Origin: Brevibacillus brevis | Lineage (GTDB): Bacteria; Bacillota; Bacilli; Brevibacillales; Brevibacillaceae | Assembly: GCF_022026395.1 (NCBI RefSeq) | Contig: NZ_CP041767.1 | Location: 1,623,501 to 1,687,500, forward strand | DNA length: 64,000 bases | Direction: 5' to 3' | Shown here: piece after piece, positions 25,766 through 34,914 of the stretch | Layout: each line of letters begins with the position of its first letter | Position numbering within the stretch: the stretch's first letter is position 1 | Translations under genes and position numbers: made by a program | Notes under the pieces: model-generated | Told to the model about the DNA's origin: nothing | Database searches by the model: none | The model's input: only the letters and a program-made list of their open reading frames with translations

Positions 25766-27007
25766 CTACTTTGTTTCTCCCATTCTCTCCAAAGCACCAT
25801 GCACAATTTTCCCTTTAAACATAACAGCAGCCCGACGAGATTTTCTCGCAATCGCTTCCGCTGAGCAGGAGCTTTCTGCAAACACGATGCTTGCCACGTT
25901 GCCAACCTTCGGCCATGCACGGTTGCCATCTTTATCGAGCGTTGTTTTTCCTCCGGTGATGAAGTACAAGGATTGCACCAATGATTTCTCATCGACCCAA
26001 CGGTAGCGCTCGACCAGACGGTTTAGCTTATCGAGCATATCGCCTGTTCCATAAGGCGACCATGAATCGTAGAACCCATCATAGCCAAGTGCGACATGTA
26101 CGCCTTTGGCATGAAGCATCGGAACAGGTGGCATTGCCCGATTAATCGGAACGGTCGTCAGGATCATCGTTCCCAGCTTGGACAATCGATCGGCCATGTC
26201 CGAGCTTTCTTCCAACGACACATCTCCGAGCGCAAAGGCATGACTGATGGCCATACGGTTCTGCCAGCCTGCTTCCTCGGTCAGATCGAGCAATCTTTTG
26301 ATCGTATAAAAGCCGAGTGTCCCCGGATCATGCAGATGAATATCGACATCCGCGTCTGCTTCCACTGCAATGTCCATCATTTCGCGCAAGGAGCCTTCCA
26401 ACTCATTATCGATCCCAGCCGGGTCCAAGCCCCCAACCAGTGTAGCGCCTTCCTTCATTGCTTGTCTCATCAAGGAGCTTGCTTGTGTGCGCAGGAGTCC
26501 CTGCTGCGGGAAAGCGACGATTTCATACGTCAGGCGATCACTGTACTCTTCCAAGGCTGCACGCACACCCTCCAGGTTTTTCAGGCCAATGTATGGATCG
26601 ATGTTGACGTGTGTGCGTACATGTGTGGCACCGCCTTTGATATGGAGCTGGAGCATCGCTTGTGCGCGCTCTTTGGTCGTCCCTGTCATCAGCGGCATTT
26701 CTTTTGCTTCGAACTCCAAGCGATCAATCAGTTTTTTCGGAGGAAGGCAAGATTTCCAGGTTGCGCCCGCATACGTTTTATCCAGATGATTATGCTTTTC
26801 AACAAAAGAGGGGAGGGCCAATAAACCTTTTGCATCTTCTTGCGGTAAAGTGGTGTCGAGTGGTTCGTTCGCCGATACGATCTCTGCGATTTTGCCGTCT
26901 TCGATCTTCAAATGACAGATTTCCGAGAGTGTGTGAAAGACGCCGTCTTCTCCTGTTTCAAAACCTTTATCGAGACGAACGTTGGTTAACCAAAAAGCTT
27001 GCATCAC
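25766..27007 (-). CDS. Cytosine-deaminase-like amidohydrolase, paralog 4
   Basis: Family member of 413 residues, on the opposite strand and 10 kb from the tandem trio. Motifs are KHNHLDK, DIHLHDPGT, ISHAFALGD and GYDGFYDSW; the catalytic-loop acid is Asp. HNH replaces HVH and DPGT replaces DPGH, making it the most divergent paralog together with paralog 1. The start is ambiguous: GTG at 27007 has AAAGGG ten bases upstream, and the next codon is ATG (27004). Its promoter carries the shared operator array in minus orientation. Single-gene unit. Confidence 0.87.
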   Translation of the reverse strand: MMQAFWLTNVRLDKGFETGEDGVFHTLSEICHLKIEDGKIAEIVSANEPLDTTLPQEDAKGLLALPSFVEKHNHLDKTYAGATWKSCLPPKKLIDRLEFEAKEMPLMTGTTKERAQAMLQLHIKGGATHVRTHVNIDPYIGLKNLEGVRAALEEYSDRLTYEIVAFPQQGLLRTQASSLMRQAMKEGATLVGGLDPAGIDNELEGSLREMMDIAVEADADVDIHLHDPGTLGFYTIKRLLDLTEEAGWQNRMAISHAFALGDVSLEESSDMADRLSKLGTMILTTVPINRAMPPVPMLHAKGVHVALGYDGFYDSWSPYGTGDMLDKLNRLVERYRWVDEKSLVQSLYFITGGKTTLDKDGNRAWPKVGNVASIVFAESSCSAEAIARKSRRAAVMFKGKIVHGALERMGETK

Positions 27008-27072
27008 TAGAAATCAGCCCTTTCTCTATCTTGCAAGTAGTGGATGAGAGTCCAGTCTAGTTGTCTTCATTA

Positions 27073-27135
27073 ATTGTAGTGAATATTTCGAACAAGGTTG
27101 TTCATCTTCTTTACTAGTTTTTGCATGATCTTTAC
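27073..27135 (-). promoter_or_regulatory. Activator-type promoter 2 (minus strand)
   Basis: On the minus strand, GTAAAG-ATC-ATGCAA starts at 27135 and GTAAAG-AAG-ATGAAC at 27114, 21 bp apart. The -10 TACAAT (27078-27073) begins 36 bp after the second site. No -35 hexamer. It points at amidohydrolase paralog 4 and lies back to back with the next promoter. Confidence 0.75.
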
Positions 27136-27170
27136 GTATTGTGTGGAATCTTGCCTGTTTTCGAAAAGGA

Positions 27171-27233
27171 GTAAAGATTGTGCAAATACATGTAAAGGTT
27201 TTGAAACAAATTTTACAGAATATTTCCTATAAT
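27171..27233 (+). promoter_or_regulatory. Activator-type promoter 3
   Basis: GTAAAG-ATT-GTGCAA starts at 27171 and GTAAAG-GTT-TTGAAA at 27192, 21 bp apart. A perfect TATAAT at 27228-27233 begins 36 bp after the second site. No -35 hexamer. It drives the amidohydrolase whose start codon is at 27290. Confidence 0.78.
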
Positions 27234-27289
27234 AACGAAGGATGCAATGGAGTGAAGAAGACGGAACGAGAAAGATAGGGAGGATCGTC

Positions 27290-28759
27290 ATGAAAAAGAA
27301 AATAACCGCAAAATATGTCATCGGTTTTGACGGCGAAGATCATGTGATTATCAAAGATGGGGAAGTCGTTTACGAGAATGACACCATTGTTTATGTGGGG
27401 CACGATTTTGATGGCGAGGTAGATGAAGTGATCGATGCGGGCAATGCTGTAGTCAGCCCGGGCTTCATTGACCTGAATGCGTTGGGTGATATTGATCACG
27501 ATATCGTACATTTGGAGCAAGCTTCTGCTCGAAACAAAAATATGCTTTGGTCAGAAGACTACTACCGCAAAGGCTACCATGAGGTAATGACCCCTGAGGA
27601 AGAGGCATTCAAATCCCTTTACGCCTACAGTCAATTGATTCTTAATGGGGTAACGACAGCGATGCCGATTACATCTGTCTTCTACAAGCGCTGGGCGGAA
27701 ACGTATGAGGAGCTGGCAGCGGCAGCCGATCATGCAGGGCGCTTGGGATTACGTATGTACATGGGGCCGAGCTACCAGTCTGGTATGCGTGTCGTGAAGG
27801 CTAATGGAGAGATTGAAGTACTGTGGAACGAATCGGAAGGACAAGCAGGTCTGGAGCGGGCTGTACAATTTGTCAAAGATTTCGATGGGGCTCATAACGG
27901 ACTCATCCGTGGAATGCTGGCACCAGAGCGAATCGAGACTCAGTCTGTAGAGAACCTGATCAACACAAAGCGTTACAGTGAGGAGCTCGGATGTCCGATT
28001 CGTCTGCATGCTGCGCAAGGTCTCTACGAATATACGGAAATCCATCGTCGTCACAACAAATCACCGATTCAGTTCCTGAATGAGATCGGCTTCCTCGGAA
28101 AGAAAACGGCAATTCCGCACGCACATTTCATTCCAGGCTTTAGTAAGGCGAAATTCGGAGAGGGAGACGATTTGGCGATCCTCCAAGAGACAGGTACGAC
28201 TGTGATTCACTGTCCGCTAGTAGTCGGTCGCCACGGCGAGGCACTCGAATCGTTTGCCCGTTACAAGCGTCGTGGTGTCAACATCGCGATTGGAACTGAT
28301 ACGTTCCCGCCTGACTTCATCCAAAACATTCGCACAGCCAGCATGCTGTCCCGTTTGGTGGAAGGCGATGTCGCGGATTCCAGCTACGCGGATATTTACC
28401 GCGCAGCGACATTGGGCGGAGCACGTTTCCTTGGAAGAGATGATCTGGGACGATTGGCGCCGGGGGCAAAAGCAGATATCATTGCCATCGATCTGGACGG
28501 TTTCCACATGGGGGCGGTTGATGATCCAATCCGCACGATCATCGCGTGTGGCTCGGGGCGTGATGTAAAGCTCTCCATTATTGCTGGACGCACCGTAATG
28601 AAAGACCGTCTCCTGCCAGGAGTTGATCTGGAAGAGATCAAAGCGAAGGGACAGCGTTACTTTGACAAAATGCGTCTGGGTTACGTCGAGCGCGACTATC
28701 AACAGCTGGGCGAAAAAGAGCTGTTCAAGCCTTCTTTTCCAATCGTGAGCAAACCATAG
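27290..28759 (+). CDS. Amidohydrolase-superfamily protein (ATZ/TRZ-like) lacking the HxH metal motif
   Basis: A 489-residue protein with the fold signs of COG0402 amidohydrolases: an N-terminal beta-sandwich strand pair, PGFID at 57-61, RLHAAQ, IPHAHF, GTDTFPPDF and the C-terminal ARFLGRDDLGRLAPGAKADIIAIDL. Where the family normally has HxH after PGF, this protein reads DLNALGDIDHD, so both first metal ligands are replaced (N63 and L65). D67, D69 and H70 nearby might substitute, or the protein may work without the usual metal site. It is more distant from the five cytosine-deaminase-like paralogs than they are from each other but shares their operator type. Start set by GGGAGGA five bases upstream. 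Confidence 0.82.
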   Translation: MKKKITAKYVIGFDGEDHVIIKDGEVVYENDTIVYVGHDFDGEVDEVIDAGNAVVSPGFIDLNALGDIDHDIVHLEQASARNKNMLWSEDYYRKGYHEVMTPEEEAFKSLYAYSQLILNGVTTAMPITSVFYKRWAETYEELAAAADHAGRLGLRMYMGPSYQSGMRVVKANGEIEVLWNESEGQAGLERAVQFVKDFDGAHNGLIRGMLAPERIETQSVENLINTKRYSEELGCPIRLHAAQGLYEYTEIHRRHNKSPIQFLNEIGFLGKKTAIPHAHFIPGFSKAKFGEGDDLAILQETGTTVIHCPLVVGRHGEALESFARYKRRGVNIAIGTDTFPPDFIQNIRTASMLSRLVEGDVADSSYADIYRAATLGGARFLGRDDLGRLAPGAKADIIAIDLDGFHMGAVDDPIRTIIACGSGRDVKLSIIAGRTVMKDRLLPGVDLEEIKAKGQRYFDKMRLGYVERDYQQLGEKELFKPSFPIVSKP

Positions 28760-28775
28760 CCTGTACAAAAAGAAG

Positions 28776-28813
28776 AAGCACAATCTGCTAGAAACGGCGG
28801 ATTGTGCTTTTTT
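28776..28813. terminator. Bidirectional rho-independent terminator
   Basis: Stem AAGCACAATC with GATTGTGCTT, followed by a T run and preceded by A-rich sequence. It separates the amidohydrolase from the convergent SDR gene. Confidence 0.85.
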
Positions 28814-28816
28814 CAC

Positions 28817-29599
28817 TTACCGGATGAACCCGCCTTCGGAATGCATAATCTGTCCGGTAATCCACTCCGCTTCGTCACTTGCCAAAAAGGCGACAAGACG
28901 TGCTGCATCCTCGGGCTGTCCAATCCGTCCGAATGGAAATTGCTGCAAAAGGTAATGCTTGATTTCGTCGTTCATCCAGCCTGAATCGGTGGGCCCAGGA
29001 TTTACAGCGTTGACCGTAATCCCTCGCGTAGCTACTTCGGCAGCAAGTGTCGTCGTCAGGGCATCCACGGCTCCTTTTGTTGCCGCATACGCGATCTCAC
29101 CAACCATCGGGCCTTTGGACTGACCAGATGTCATGTTGATGATTCGGCCTCCGCGTTGTTGGGAGAAGCGACGTGCAAATTCCACACTGAGCATCGTCGT
29201 TGCCCGGACATTGATGGCATAATGTGCGTCCAAACTGCCTATATTCAGCGCCTCGTAACCGTCATTTGTCGAGTAGCAAGCGTTGTTGACGAGGATGCTT
29301 GGCTCACCAAGTTGTGCTGTAGCTGCGTCGAGCACCTCCTTATAGGCATCAGACTGAGACAGGTCGACCTCGATTCCCGCACATCTGACCCCGTAGCGTC
29401 TGATCTCTTCCTGCAAGATGGCGGGTTCATCCTTATGAAACCCATGCGCCATGGAATGGTCATAGGCGGTCCAGTACGTATGGAATATATCGGCTCCGTG
29501 TGAGGCAAGCATTTTACAGATTGCAGCCCCAATCCCTTGAAGGCGGCTGGCTCCTGTTACTATGGCAATTTTTCCGTGCAGGCCATGGTGCGTGGTCAT
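28817..29599 (-). CDS. Short-chain dehydrogenase/reductase
   Basis: NAD(P)-dependent oxidoreductase, 260 residues, classical SDR. It has a glycine motif TGASRLQGIG (residues about 15-24, with a two-residue insertion relative to TGxxxGIG), LVNNACYS, the catalytic serine in IINMTSGQ, YAATK (Tyr and Lys) and NAVNPGPTDSG. The C-terminus ends EWITGQIMHSEGGFIR, as in FabG-like reductases. The substrate is not predictable, and the insertion in the nucleotide loop suggests it is not the housekeeping FabG. Single gene convergent with an amidohydrolase. Confidence 0.88.
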   Translation of the reverse strand: MTTHHGLHGKIAIVTGASRLQGIGAAICKMLASHGADIFHTYWTAYDHSMAHGFHKDEPAILQEEIRRYGVRCAGIEVDLSQSDAYKEVLDAATAQLGEPSILVNNACYSTNDGYEALNIGSLDAHYAINVRATTMLSVEFARRFSQQRGGRIINMTSGQSKGPMVGEIAYAATKGAVDALTTTLAAEVATRGITVNAVNPGPTDSGWMNDEIKHYLLQQFPFGRIGQPEDAARLVAFLASDEAEWITGQIMHSEGGFIR

Positions 29600-29828
29600 A
29601 CATATCCCTCCTCATTCTGTCTCTATCCATTCTTTTCGGGATACCTATTCCCGTCATCCTGCCTATGAAGAAAAAAATTGATCACGAAATGATTGCGAAG
29701 TTTTCGCTAAATAACCATAAAATGTAGAGGCAGGAGAAACTTACGCTGGAAATCATGCAAAATTGTTGCTATTTTGTATATATAGGAAGTTTCAAATCGT
29801 GGTTTTCATACTAAGGGAGATGTAGAAG

Positions 29829-30902
29829 ATGGAGTGTCAGTTAACAATTACCCGGACAGAACAGAAAAAAGAGAAACCAGCTTCTGACAAGCTGGGGTTC
29901 GGTGTTCATTTTACCGATCATATGTTCACCATGGATTATACAGAAGGTAAAGGATGGCATGATCCACAAATCGTCCCTTACTCTTCGCTGACATTGGATC
30001 CGGCAGCAATGGTGTTCCATTATGGGCAAGCTGTCTTTGAGGGTTTGAAAGCTTATCGCAACCAAGAGGGCAAGGTTAGCTTGTTCCGTCCTGATCAAAA
30101 CTTCAAGCGTATGAACCGTTCGCTTGAGCGTATGAGTATGCCGTTGATCGACGAGGAATTCATGGTCGAGGCATTGAAACAGCTGGTGGCAGTAGATAAA
30201 GAATGGATTCCAACCGAAAGCGGACAGTCTCTCTACATTCGTCCCTTCGTAATTGCGACAGAGCCATGCTTTGGTGTGCGCGCTTCGCATACGTACAAAT
30301 TGGTAATCGTGCTCTCTCCGGTTGGAGCGTACTATGCGGGTGGCATGCAGCCCGTGAAAATTTATGTAGAAAACAACTACGTTCGTGCGGTAAGAGGCGG
30401 AACAGGAAACGCAAAAGTGGCAGGTAACTACGCAGGCGGTCTGAAAGCACAAGTGGAAGCGAAAGAAAAAGGCTATGAGCAAGTGCTGTGGCTCGATGGC
30501 GTAGAGAACAAATATATTGAAGAAGTAGGCAGTATGAACGTGTTCTTCAAGGTAAAAGGGGAAGTGTGGACCCCAGCATTGAACGGAAGCATTCTGGAGG
30601 GGATCACGAGAGATTCGACCATCCAATTGCTCAAGGACTGGGGAATTCCAGTCGTAGAGAAGCGGATTTCCATGGAAGACCTGCATACTGCTTACGTCAA
30701 TGGTGAGCTGGAAGAAGCATTCGGCACCGGAACAGCGGCTGTTATTTCCCCGGTCGGTGATCTGAACTGGAACGGGCATCAGATGATCATTAACGGTGAA
30801 AAAACAGGGGAATTGACGATGAAACTGTACGACGAGATGACAGGAATCCAGTACGGTGAGCGTGAAGACAAGTTTGGCTGGTCGGTAAAAGTGACAGAAT
30901 AG
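29829..30902 (+). CDS. ilvE: Branched-chain amino acid aminotransferase
   Basis: PLP enzyme interconverting Leu, Ile and Val with their 2-oxo acids, using 2-oxoglutarate; cytoplasmic. The 357-residue length is that of the long IlvE type. Landmarks are [27 protein letters not shown], the PLP lysine in [26 protein letters not shown] and the [12 protein letters not shown] phosphate-binding turn. A ribosome site (GGGAGATGTAGAAG) precedes the ATG. It stands alone with its own terminator. Confident by motif content. Confidence 0.95.
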   Translation: MECQLTITRTEQKKEKPASDKLGFGVHFTDHMFTMDYTEGKGWHDPQIVPYSSLTLDPAAMVFHYGQAVFEGLKAYRNQEGKVSLFRPDQNFKRMNRSLERMSMPLIDEEFMVEALKQLVAVDKEWIPTESGQSLYIRPFVIATEPCFGVRASHTYKLVIVLSPVGAYYAGGMQPVKIYVENNYVRAVRGGTGNAKVAGNYAGGLKAQVEAKEKGYEQVLWLDGVENKYIEEVGSMNVFFKVKGEVWTPALNGSILEGITRDSTIQLLKDWGIPVVEKRISMEDLHTAYVNGELEEAFGTGTAAVISPVGDLNWNGHQMIINGEKTGELTMKLYDEMTGIQYGEREDKFGWSVKVTE

Positions 30903-30919
30903 TCACGCCAGCAGCATAA

Positions 30920-30963
30920 GAGGCATAGCCTTCTCTTTTTCGGGAGAGGGCTATGCCTTTTTT
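30920..30963 (+). terminator. Rho-independent terminator of ilvE
   Basis: Stem AGGCATAGCC with GGCTATGCCT, extended by TTCTC/GAGAG, followed by six Ts. Confidence 0.88.
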
Positions 30964-31023
30964 GAGCTGGAGAAGGATCACTCAATTTCGCGTGGGTACT
31001 GGTAAGTCCAAGTATTTCACCTC

Positions 31024-31069
31024 TTGACAGGAGTTGTGTAAAATATTACCTTTTGTGGTAATACCACAA
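31024..31069 (+). promoter_or_regulatory. Promoter with FadR-type palindromic operator
   Basis: A perfect -35 TTGACA (31024-31029) and a -10-like TACCTT 17 bp later are followed at once by TTGTGGTA-A-TACCACAA (31053-31069), a perfect palindrome containing the TGGTNNNACCA core typical of FadR-subfamily GntR regulators. It lies 38 bp before the GntR gene, so autorepression is likely. Confidence 0.7.
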
Positions 31070-31106
31070 ATATTTGTTATAGGACCAGCAACGCAGGGAG
31101 GCGATC

Positions 31107-31823
31107 ATGACAATGGAGAAAAAAGGGGGAAAGAAAGAACGGTCGTCGGATCAAATTGAGAAAAAATTAATCAAAGCAATTTTGACCCGCGAGTATCCTG
31201 CAGGAAGTACGCTGCGGCCCGAACGGGAGTTGGCAGAGTACTACGGGGTAGGCAGGCCAACCGTAAGAGAAGCACTGCAACGCTTGGAAAGAGATGGCTG
31301 GATCACTGTGCGGAAAGGACATCCGGCAATTGTCAACGATTATTGGCATCAAGGCAATATCATGACCCTTGTCCATATCATACAAAACCACGACGATGTT
31401 ACGGATGAGTTTATTTCGTACTTGCTGGAACTGCGGATATCGTTGGCTCCTGTTTACATTCGTAACGCGGTTGCTGCTCATCAGCCGAAGGTGGTCGCAT
31501 TGCTTGCGAATCTCGATCAACTGAAACCTGATGCCGATTTTTATGCAGCGTTTGACTGGGAGCTGCAGAAAAATCTGACGAGGCTTTCCCCAAATCCTAT
31601 CTATTTACTGATTGTAAACAGTTTTGATTCTTTTTATCTAAAAATGGCGCGAAAGTATTTTTCCATCCCGGAACACCGCGAGGCATCTTGGCACTATTAC
31701 CATCAGCTTTTGAAAGTCTCTTTGCAAGGAGATTACATCGAAGCAGAGCGTGTAGCCAGAAAGGCAATGGAAAAAAGTTTGGAGCTGTGGAGAAACCGAA
31801 CCGTGTTGGAACAAGACAAGTGA
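31107..31823 (+). CDS. GntR-family regulator resembling gammaproteobacterial FadR
   Basis: A 238-residue regulator. The GntR winged helix (residues about 15-80) contains STLRPERELAEYYGVGRPTVREALQRLERDGWITVRKG, followed by an all-helical C-terminal domain. The C-terminal text (GNPIYLLI-like NPIYLLIVNSFDSFYLKMAR, YFSIPEHREASWHYYHQLL) resembles E. coli FadR's acyl-CoA-binding domain rather than the common FCD metal-binding domain. Bacilli normally use an unrelated TetR-type FadR. The neighbour, a fatty acid hydroxylase-like gene 25 bp downstream, supports a lipid role (inference). Confidence 0.85.
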   Translation: MTMEKKGGKKERSSDQIEKKLIKAILTREYPAGSTLRPERELAEYYGVGRPTVREALQRLERDGWITVRKGHPAIVNDYWHQGNIMTLVHIIQNHDDVTDEFISYLLELRISLAPVYIRNAVAAHQPKVVALLANLDQLKPDADFYAAFDWELQKNLTRLSPNPIYLLIVNSFDSFYLKMARKYFSIPEHREASWHYYHQLLKVSLQGDYIEAERVARKAMEKSLELWRNRTVLEQDK

Positions 31824-31848
31824 AGGAACACAAGAGGAGGGCGTTCTG

Positions 31849-32481
31849 ATGAAGGCAAAGTTTCTGAAGGAATTCTTTACGTTTCCGGATATCCTCATCA
31901 TGAGCATTCTATTCCTGATTAGTTTGACTTTCACTCTTTCTGAATGGTACGTGTTGAAAACATGGGTGGCACTCGTGGCTGGGATGATTGGATATGCGGC
32001 AAGTGAATACTTGATTCATCGATTTCTCTTTCACCTCAAACCGCCTCGAAATCCATTTTTTCTCCAAATGTTAAAGCGTTTACATTATGATCATCACGCC
32101 GATCCGAACAACTTGCACCTGCTATTCTTGCCCGTTTGGTACAGCTTGCCGCTCATTGCAGGTACCGGAGCCATTTGTTATCTGCTTACTTCCGACATGA
32201 TTGCGACCAATGCCTTTGTTACAGGCGTGATCGGATTTCTGCTATTTTATGAATGGACGCATTATATCGCCCACCGCCCGGTTCAACCCATATCTCCATG
32301 GGGGCGTTGGATGAAAAAGCTCCATCTATGGCATCACTTCAAAAATGAACATTATTGGTATGGTGTTACCAGCCCGGTTTTTGACGTCATGCTGGGGACT
32401 TACAAGAATGAACAGGATGTCGAGAAAAGTTCAACCGTGAGAGATCTGGAAAGACGGTGGGACAAAGATGTTGAAGTGTAA
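31849..32481 (+). CDS. Fatty acid hydroxylase/sterol desaturase family membrane protein
   Basis: Di-iron membrane oxygenase family, 210 residues with about four helices. The histidine clusters are all present: HRFLFH (residues about 57-62), HYDHH (79-83), HYIAH (about 140-144) and HLWHHFKNEH (161-170). The product may be a hydroxylated or desaturated lipid; in bacteria members act on fatty acids or carotenoids. AGAGGAGGG is upstream of the ATG. It is the second gene in an operon with the FadR-like regulator, suggesting lipid-responsive control. Confidence 0.85.
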   Translation: MKAKFLKEFFTFPDILIMSILFLISLTFTLSEWYVLKTWVALVAGMIGYAASEYLIHRFLFHLKPPRNPFFLQMLKRLHYDHHADPNNLHLLFLPVWYSLPLIAGTGAICYLLTSDMIATNAFVTGVIGFLLFYEWTHYIAHRPVQPISPWGRWMKKLHLWHHFKNEHYWYGVTSPVFDVMLGTYKNEQDVEKSSTVRDLERRWDKDVEV

Positions 32482-32498
32482 TTGGTCTTTCATGCACG

Positions 32499-32527
32499 GC
32501 CATCTCTTTTTGAGGGATGGTTTTTTC
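32499..32527 (+). terminator. Rho-independent terminator
   Basis: Short stem GCCATC/GGATGG followed by TTTTTTC, directly after the hydroxylase-like gene. Confidence 0.7.
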
Positions 32528-32560
32528 TTTAGATTTAAAAGCTACCGATAAACGCCAAAG

Positions 32561-32797
32561 CTGGTGAGAAGAAAAAGCACAGGGCTCGCAGACCTTGACA
32601 ACGCCTACCCAGTCGGAACTTCAAAAAGGAGACAACGCTTGTCGAACACTTCTTCCTCGAGAAACTTCCCCCCGTAGGGTGGCTTTGGCTCGACGGTCCC
32701 TTTTTGAAGTGGAGACGTCCAGTGATTCCCCCTTGCTAGCGTGTCAGTGTCGAAGAGAACTGTGCTTTTTCTTTTCCTCCACTATGGTAGGTAGCTC
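32561..32797 (-). repeat. Element B: nested-stem intergenic repeat
   Basis: Outer stem 32569-32582 with 32760-32773 (14 bp perfect); inner stem 32618-32629 with 32699-32710 (12 bp perfect). Read on the minus strand, the sequence between the outer and inner left arms ends GGGGGAATCACTGGACGTCTCC, which corresponds to the family core. The 32482-32950 stretch holds this element, a terminator upstream and promoter 4 downstream; no gene is seen. Confidence 0.7.
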
Positions 32798-32832
32798 CAA
32801 TAGAGTTATTTTGAACATTCAAAAACGACATA

Positions 32833-32896
32833 GTAAAGAAAATGAAAAGAAAGGTAAAGATAATGAAAAGATTAATAGTAAGAAAATTAGTAATAT
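32833..32896 (+). promoter_or_regulatory. Activator-type promoter 4
   Basis: GTAAAG-AAA-ATGAAA at 32833 and GTAAAG-ATA-ATGAAA at 32854, 21 bp apart. A TAATAT -10 at 32891-32896 begins 37 bp after the second site, one base more than at the other promoters. It precedes binding protein 1. Confidence 0.7.
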
Positions 32897-32950
32897 TTAG
32901 TCATGCCATTTTCTTTTCATTCTATCATCCAGAACAAGGGGGCATTCACA

Positions 32951-34555
32951 GTGAAGAAGAAGCACATGCTAGGATCCATTCTCGCCCTGTCTGTCTTGGT
33001 TTCCACAGTCTTGGCAGGCTGTGGGGGCAGTCAGACATCCAGTGGGACGAATTCCGCGTCCAACTCCAATCAAGCTTCGTCTAGCCCCGCTTCTTCATCG
33101 GCCGCAGCAGGTGGAGGCGGTACCTTGATTATTGCGCGCTTGTCCGATGCGAATAATTTGGACCCGCATTTCAGTACCCAGATTAATTCCATGGCAGTGA
33201 CGCAGCACAAGATCTATGAAGGTCTGGTCATGTTGGATCGGAATAGCGAGTACAAACCTCTTTTGGCAAAGGAATGGAAACAAAAGGATGATGTCACCTG
33301 GGAGTTCACACTGCGTGACGGTGTTACCTTCCACGATGGGGAGCCTTTTCATGCAGAAGCGGTGAAAAAGACGATCGACCGCATTTTGGACAAAGACAAT
33401 CCGACTCCCAAAGCAAACATGTTTGGCATGATTAAAGAGGTGAAGGTCATTGACCCGCTGAAGGTAGAGATTATTTTACATTATCCGTTCGCAGGGCTCT
33501 TGTCCGTACTGGCGAGTGCCGAGGGTGGCATCATTAGTCCAAAGGCGATTAAGGAATTCGGCAAAGAGTTGTCCAAGAAACCAGTTGGGACGGGACCATT
33601 CACCTTTGAATCATGGACGCCTGGACAAGAAATCGTCTTGGTGAAAAACGAGAAGTATTGGGGCAACCAACCGAAACTGGAAAAAGTCGTTTTCAAGACC
33701 ATTCCTGAGGATGCGACACGTGTAGCCATGGTGGAGACAGGTGAAGCTCATGTCGCAGAACAGCTACCGGTCACTGAACTGGAAAGGGTACAGAACTCGC
33801 AGAGCATGTCTTTAGGCCGGTTTGAATCATTCGCGGTTGACCATATCGGGATGAACGTCAAGCAGAAGCCTTTTGACGATGTTCGCGTCCGTCAGGCCAT
33901 TGCCCATGCGATCGATAAGGAAGCGATTATTAAAGGGGTTTATAACAATGTCGGAAAGGTAGCCATTTCGTCATTAGGGCCAAAAGTCATCGGCTACAGC
34001 CCGAATATTAAAACGCCGGAATACGATTTGAACAAAGCGAAGCAATTGCTCACTGAGGCAGGCTACGCCAACGGATTCAAGGCAACCATCTATCTCAATG
34101 ACAACAAGGCACGGATCAATGTGGCAGAAGTGCTGCAATCCCAGCTGAAGGGAATCGGCATCGACTTGCAGATTCAAGTGATGGAGTTCGGCGCGTATCT
34201 GGAATTGGCGGCAAAAGGGGAAGCGCAAATGTTCATTAGTGGCTGGGGCAATGCCACTGGAGATGCAGATTACAACCAGTACAACCTCTTCCACAGCACG
34301 TCAGCAGGTGTGCCAGGCAACCATTCCTTCTACAATAATCCGAAAGTCGATGCGCTGATTGAAGCGGGTCGTAAGGAAAAAGATCCAGAAAAGCGCAAGG
34401 AAATCTACGCAGAGGCGCAGCAAATCGAGATGGAGGAGGTGCCGTTGCTGCCATTCCGCAGCAGTGAAAACCTCGCAGCCATTGCCAAAAATGTACAGGG
34501 TGTGTACATCAGTCCATCTGGGTACATTGACGTGAGCCAAGTCACAATTCAATAG
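32951..34555 (+). CDS. Peptide-type ABC substrate-binding lipoprotein, paralog 1
   Basis: Extracellular lipoprotein of the SBP_bac_5 (DppA/OppA/NikA) family, 534 residues. A lipobox signal peptide (LVSTVLAGC, about residues 15-23) is followed by a Ser/Asn/Ala linker and then the domain, starting LIIARLSDANNLDPHFSTQ and containing LLAKEWKQKDDVTWEFTLRDGV, PVGTGPF and ISGWGNATGDADYNQYN. The GTG start at 32951 has AAGGGGG upstream; the frame opens earlier without a signal sequence. No transport genes adjoin; it likely serves the orphan DppBCDF-like transporter (inference). Ligand unknown. Confidence 0.92.
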   Translation: MKKKHMLGSILALSVLVSTVLAGCGGSQTSSGTNSASNSNQASSSPASSSAAAGGGGTLIIARLSDANNLDPHFSTQINSMAVTQHKIYEGLVMLDRNSEYKPLLAKEWKQKDDVTWEFTLRDGVTFHDGEPFHAEAVKKTIDRILDKDNPTPKANMFGMIKEVKVIDPLKVEIILHYPFAGLLSVLASAEGGIISPKAIKEFGKELSKKPVGTGPFTFESWTPGQEIVLVKNEKYWGNQPKLEKVVFKTIPEDATRVAMVETGEAHVAEQLPVTELERVQNSQSMSLGRFESFAVDHIGMNVKQKPFDDVRVRQAIAHAIDKEAIIKGVYNNVGKVAISSLGPKVIGYSPNIKTPEYDLNKAKQLLTEAGYANGFKATIYLNDNKARINVAEVLQSQLKGIGIDLQIQVMEFGAYLELAAKGEAQMFISGWGNATGDADYNQYNLFHSTSAGVPGNHSFYNNPKVDALIEAGRKEKDPEKRKEIYAEAQQIEMEEVPLLPFRSSENLAAIAKNVQGVYISPSGYIDVSQVTIQ

Positions 34556-34563
34556 CAGTAGCT

Positions 34564-34600
34564 AGAGACCTTCTCTACCAAATGGAGAGGGTCTTTTTTT
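34564..34600 (+). terminator. Rho-independent terminator
   Basis: Stem AGACCTTCTC with GAGAGGGTCT and a run of seven Ts, just after binding protein 1. Confidence 0.85.
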
Positions 34601-34696
34601 AGTAGATAAGAATTTATAAAAATTCATATCGACATGGAAGACTTTTGCTCTTTGGGTACGAAGGCTTCACCAAAAATCTTGACGAAGCCAGTATTG

Positions 34697-34914
34697 TGGC
34701 TGCGGTGGGAAGAAGAACATTTCCAGTCTAGGCTCCAGGCTCCGTCCTGCTGGGGGCTAAGACTGTCCGCTCCGAAGGGATTTGCGGGGAAACGCAAAAG
34801 TGGTAGCCGCTTCGTCGCGCGGGCACGGTTGCGTTTCTTTTGCCCGCAAATCCCTTCTCCGCTTGGTAGGACTCCACAAGTCGCTACGTCTGGAAATATT
34901 CTTCTCTGGCGTAA
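34697..34914 (+). repeat. Element C: nested-stem intergenic repeat
   Basis: Outer stem 34712-34726 with 34890-34904 (14 of 15 paired); inner stem 34774-34788 with 34843-34857 (15 bp perfect), extended by AAACGC/GCGTTT. The core GGGGGCTAAGACTGTCCGCT is at 34753-34772. It is oriented plus and faces element D. The 826-bp gap 34556-35381 holds a terminator, elements C and D, and promoter 5; the short frames across it follow stem sequence and are not genes. Confidence 0.75.
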
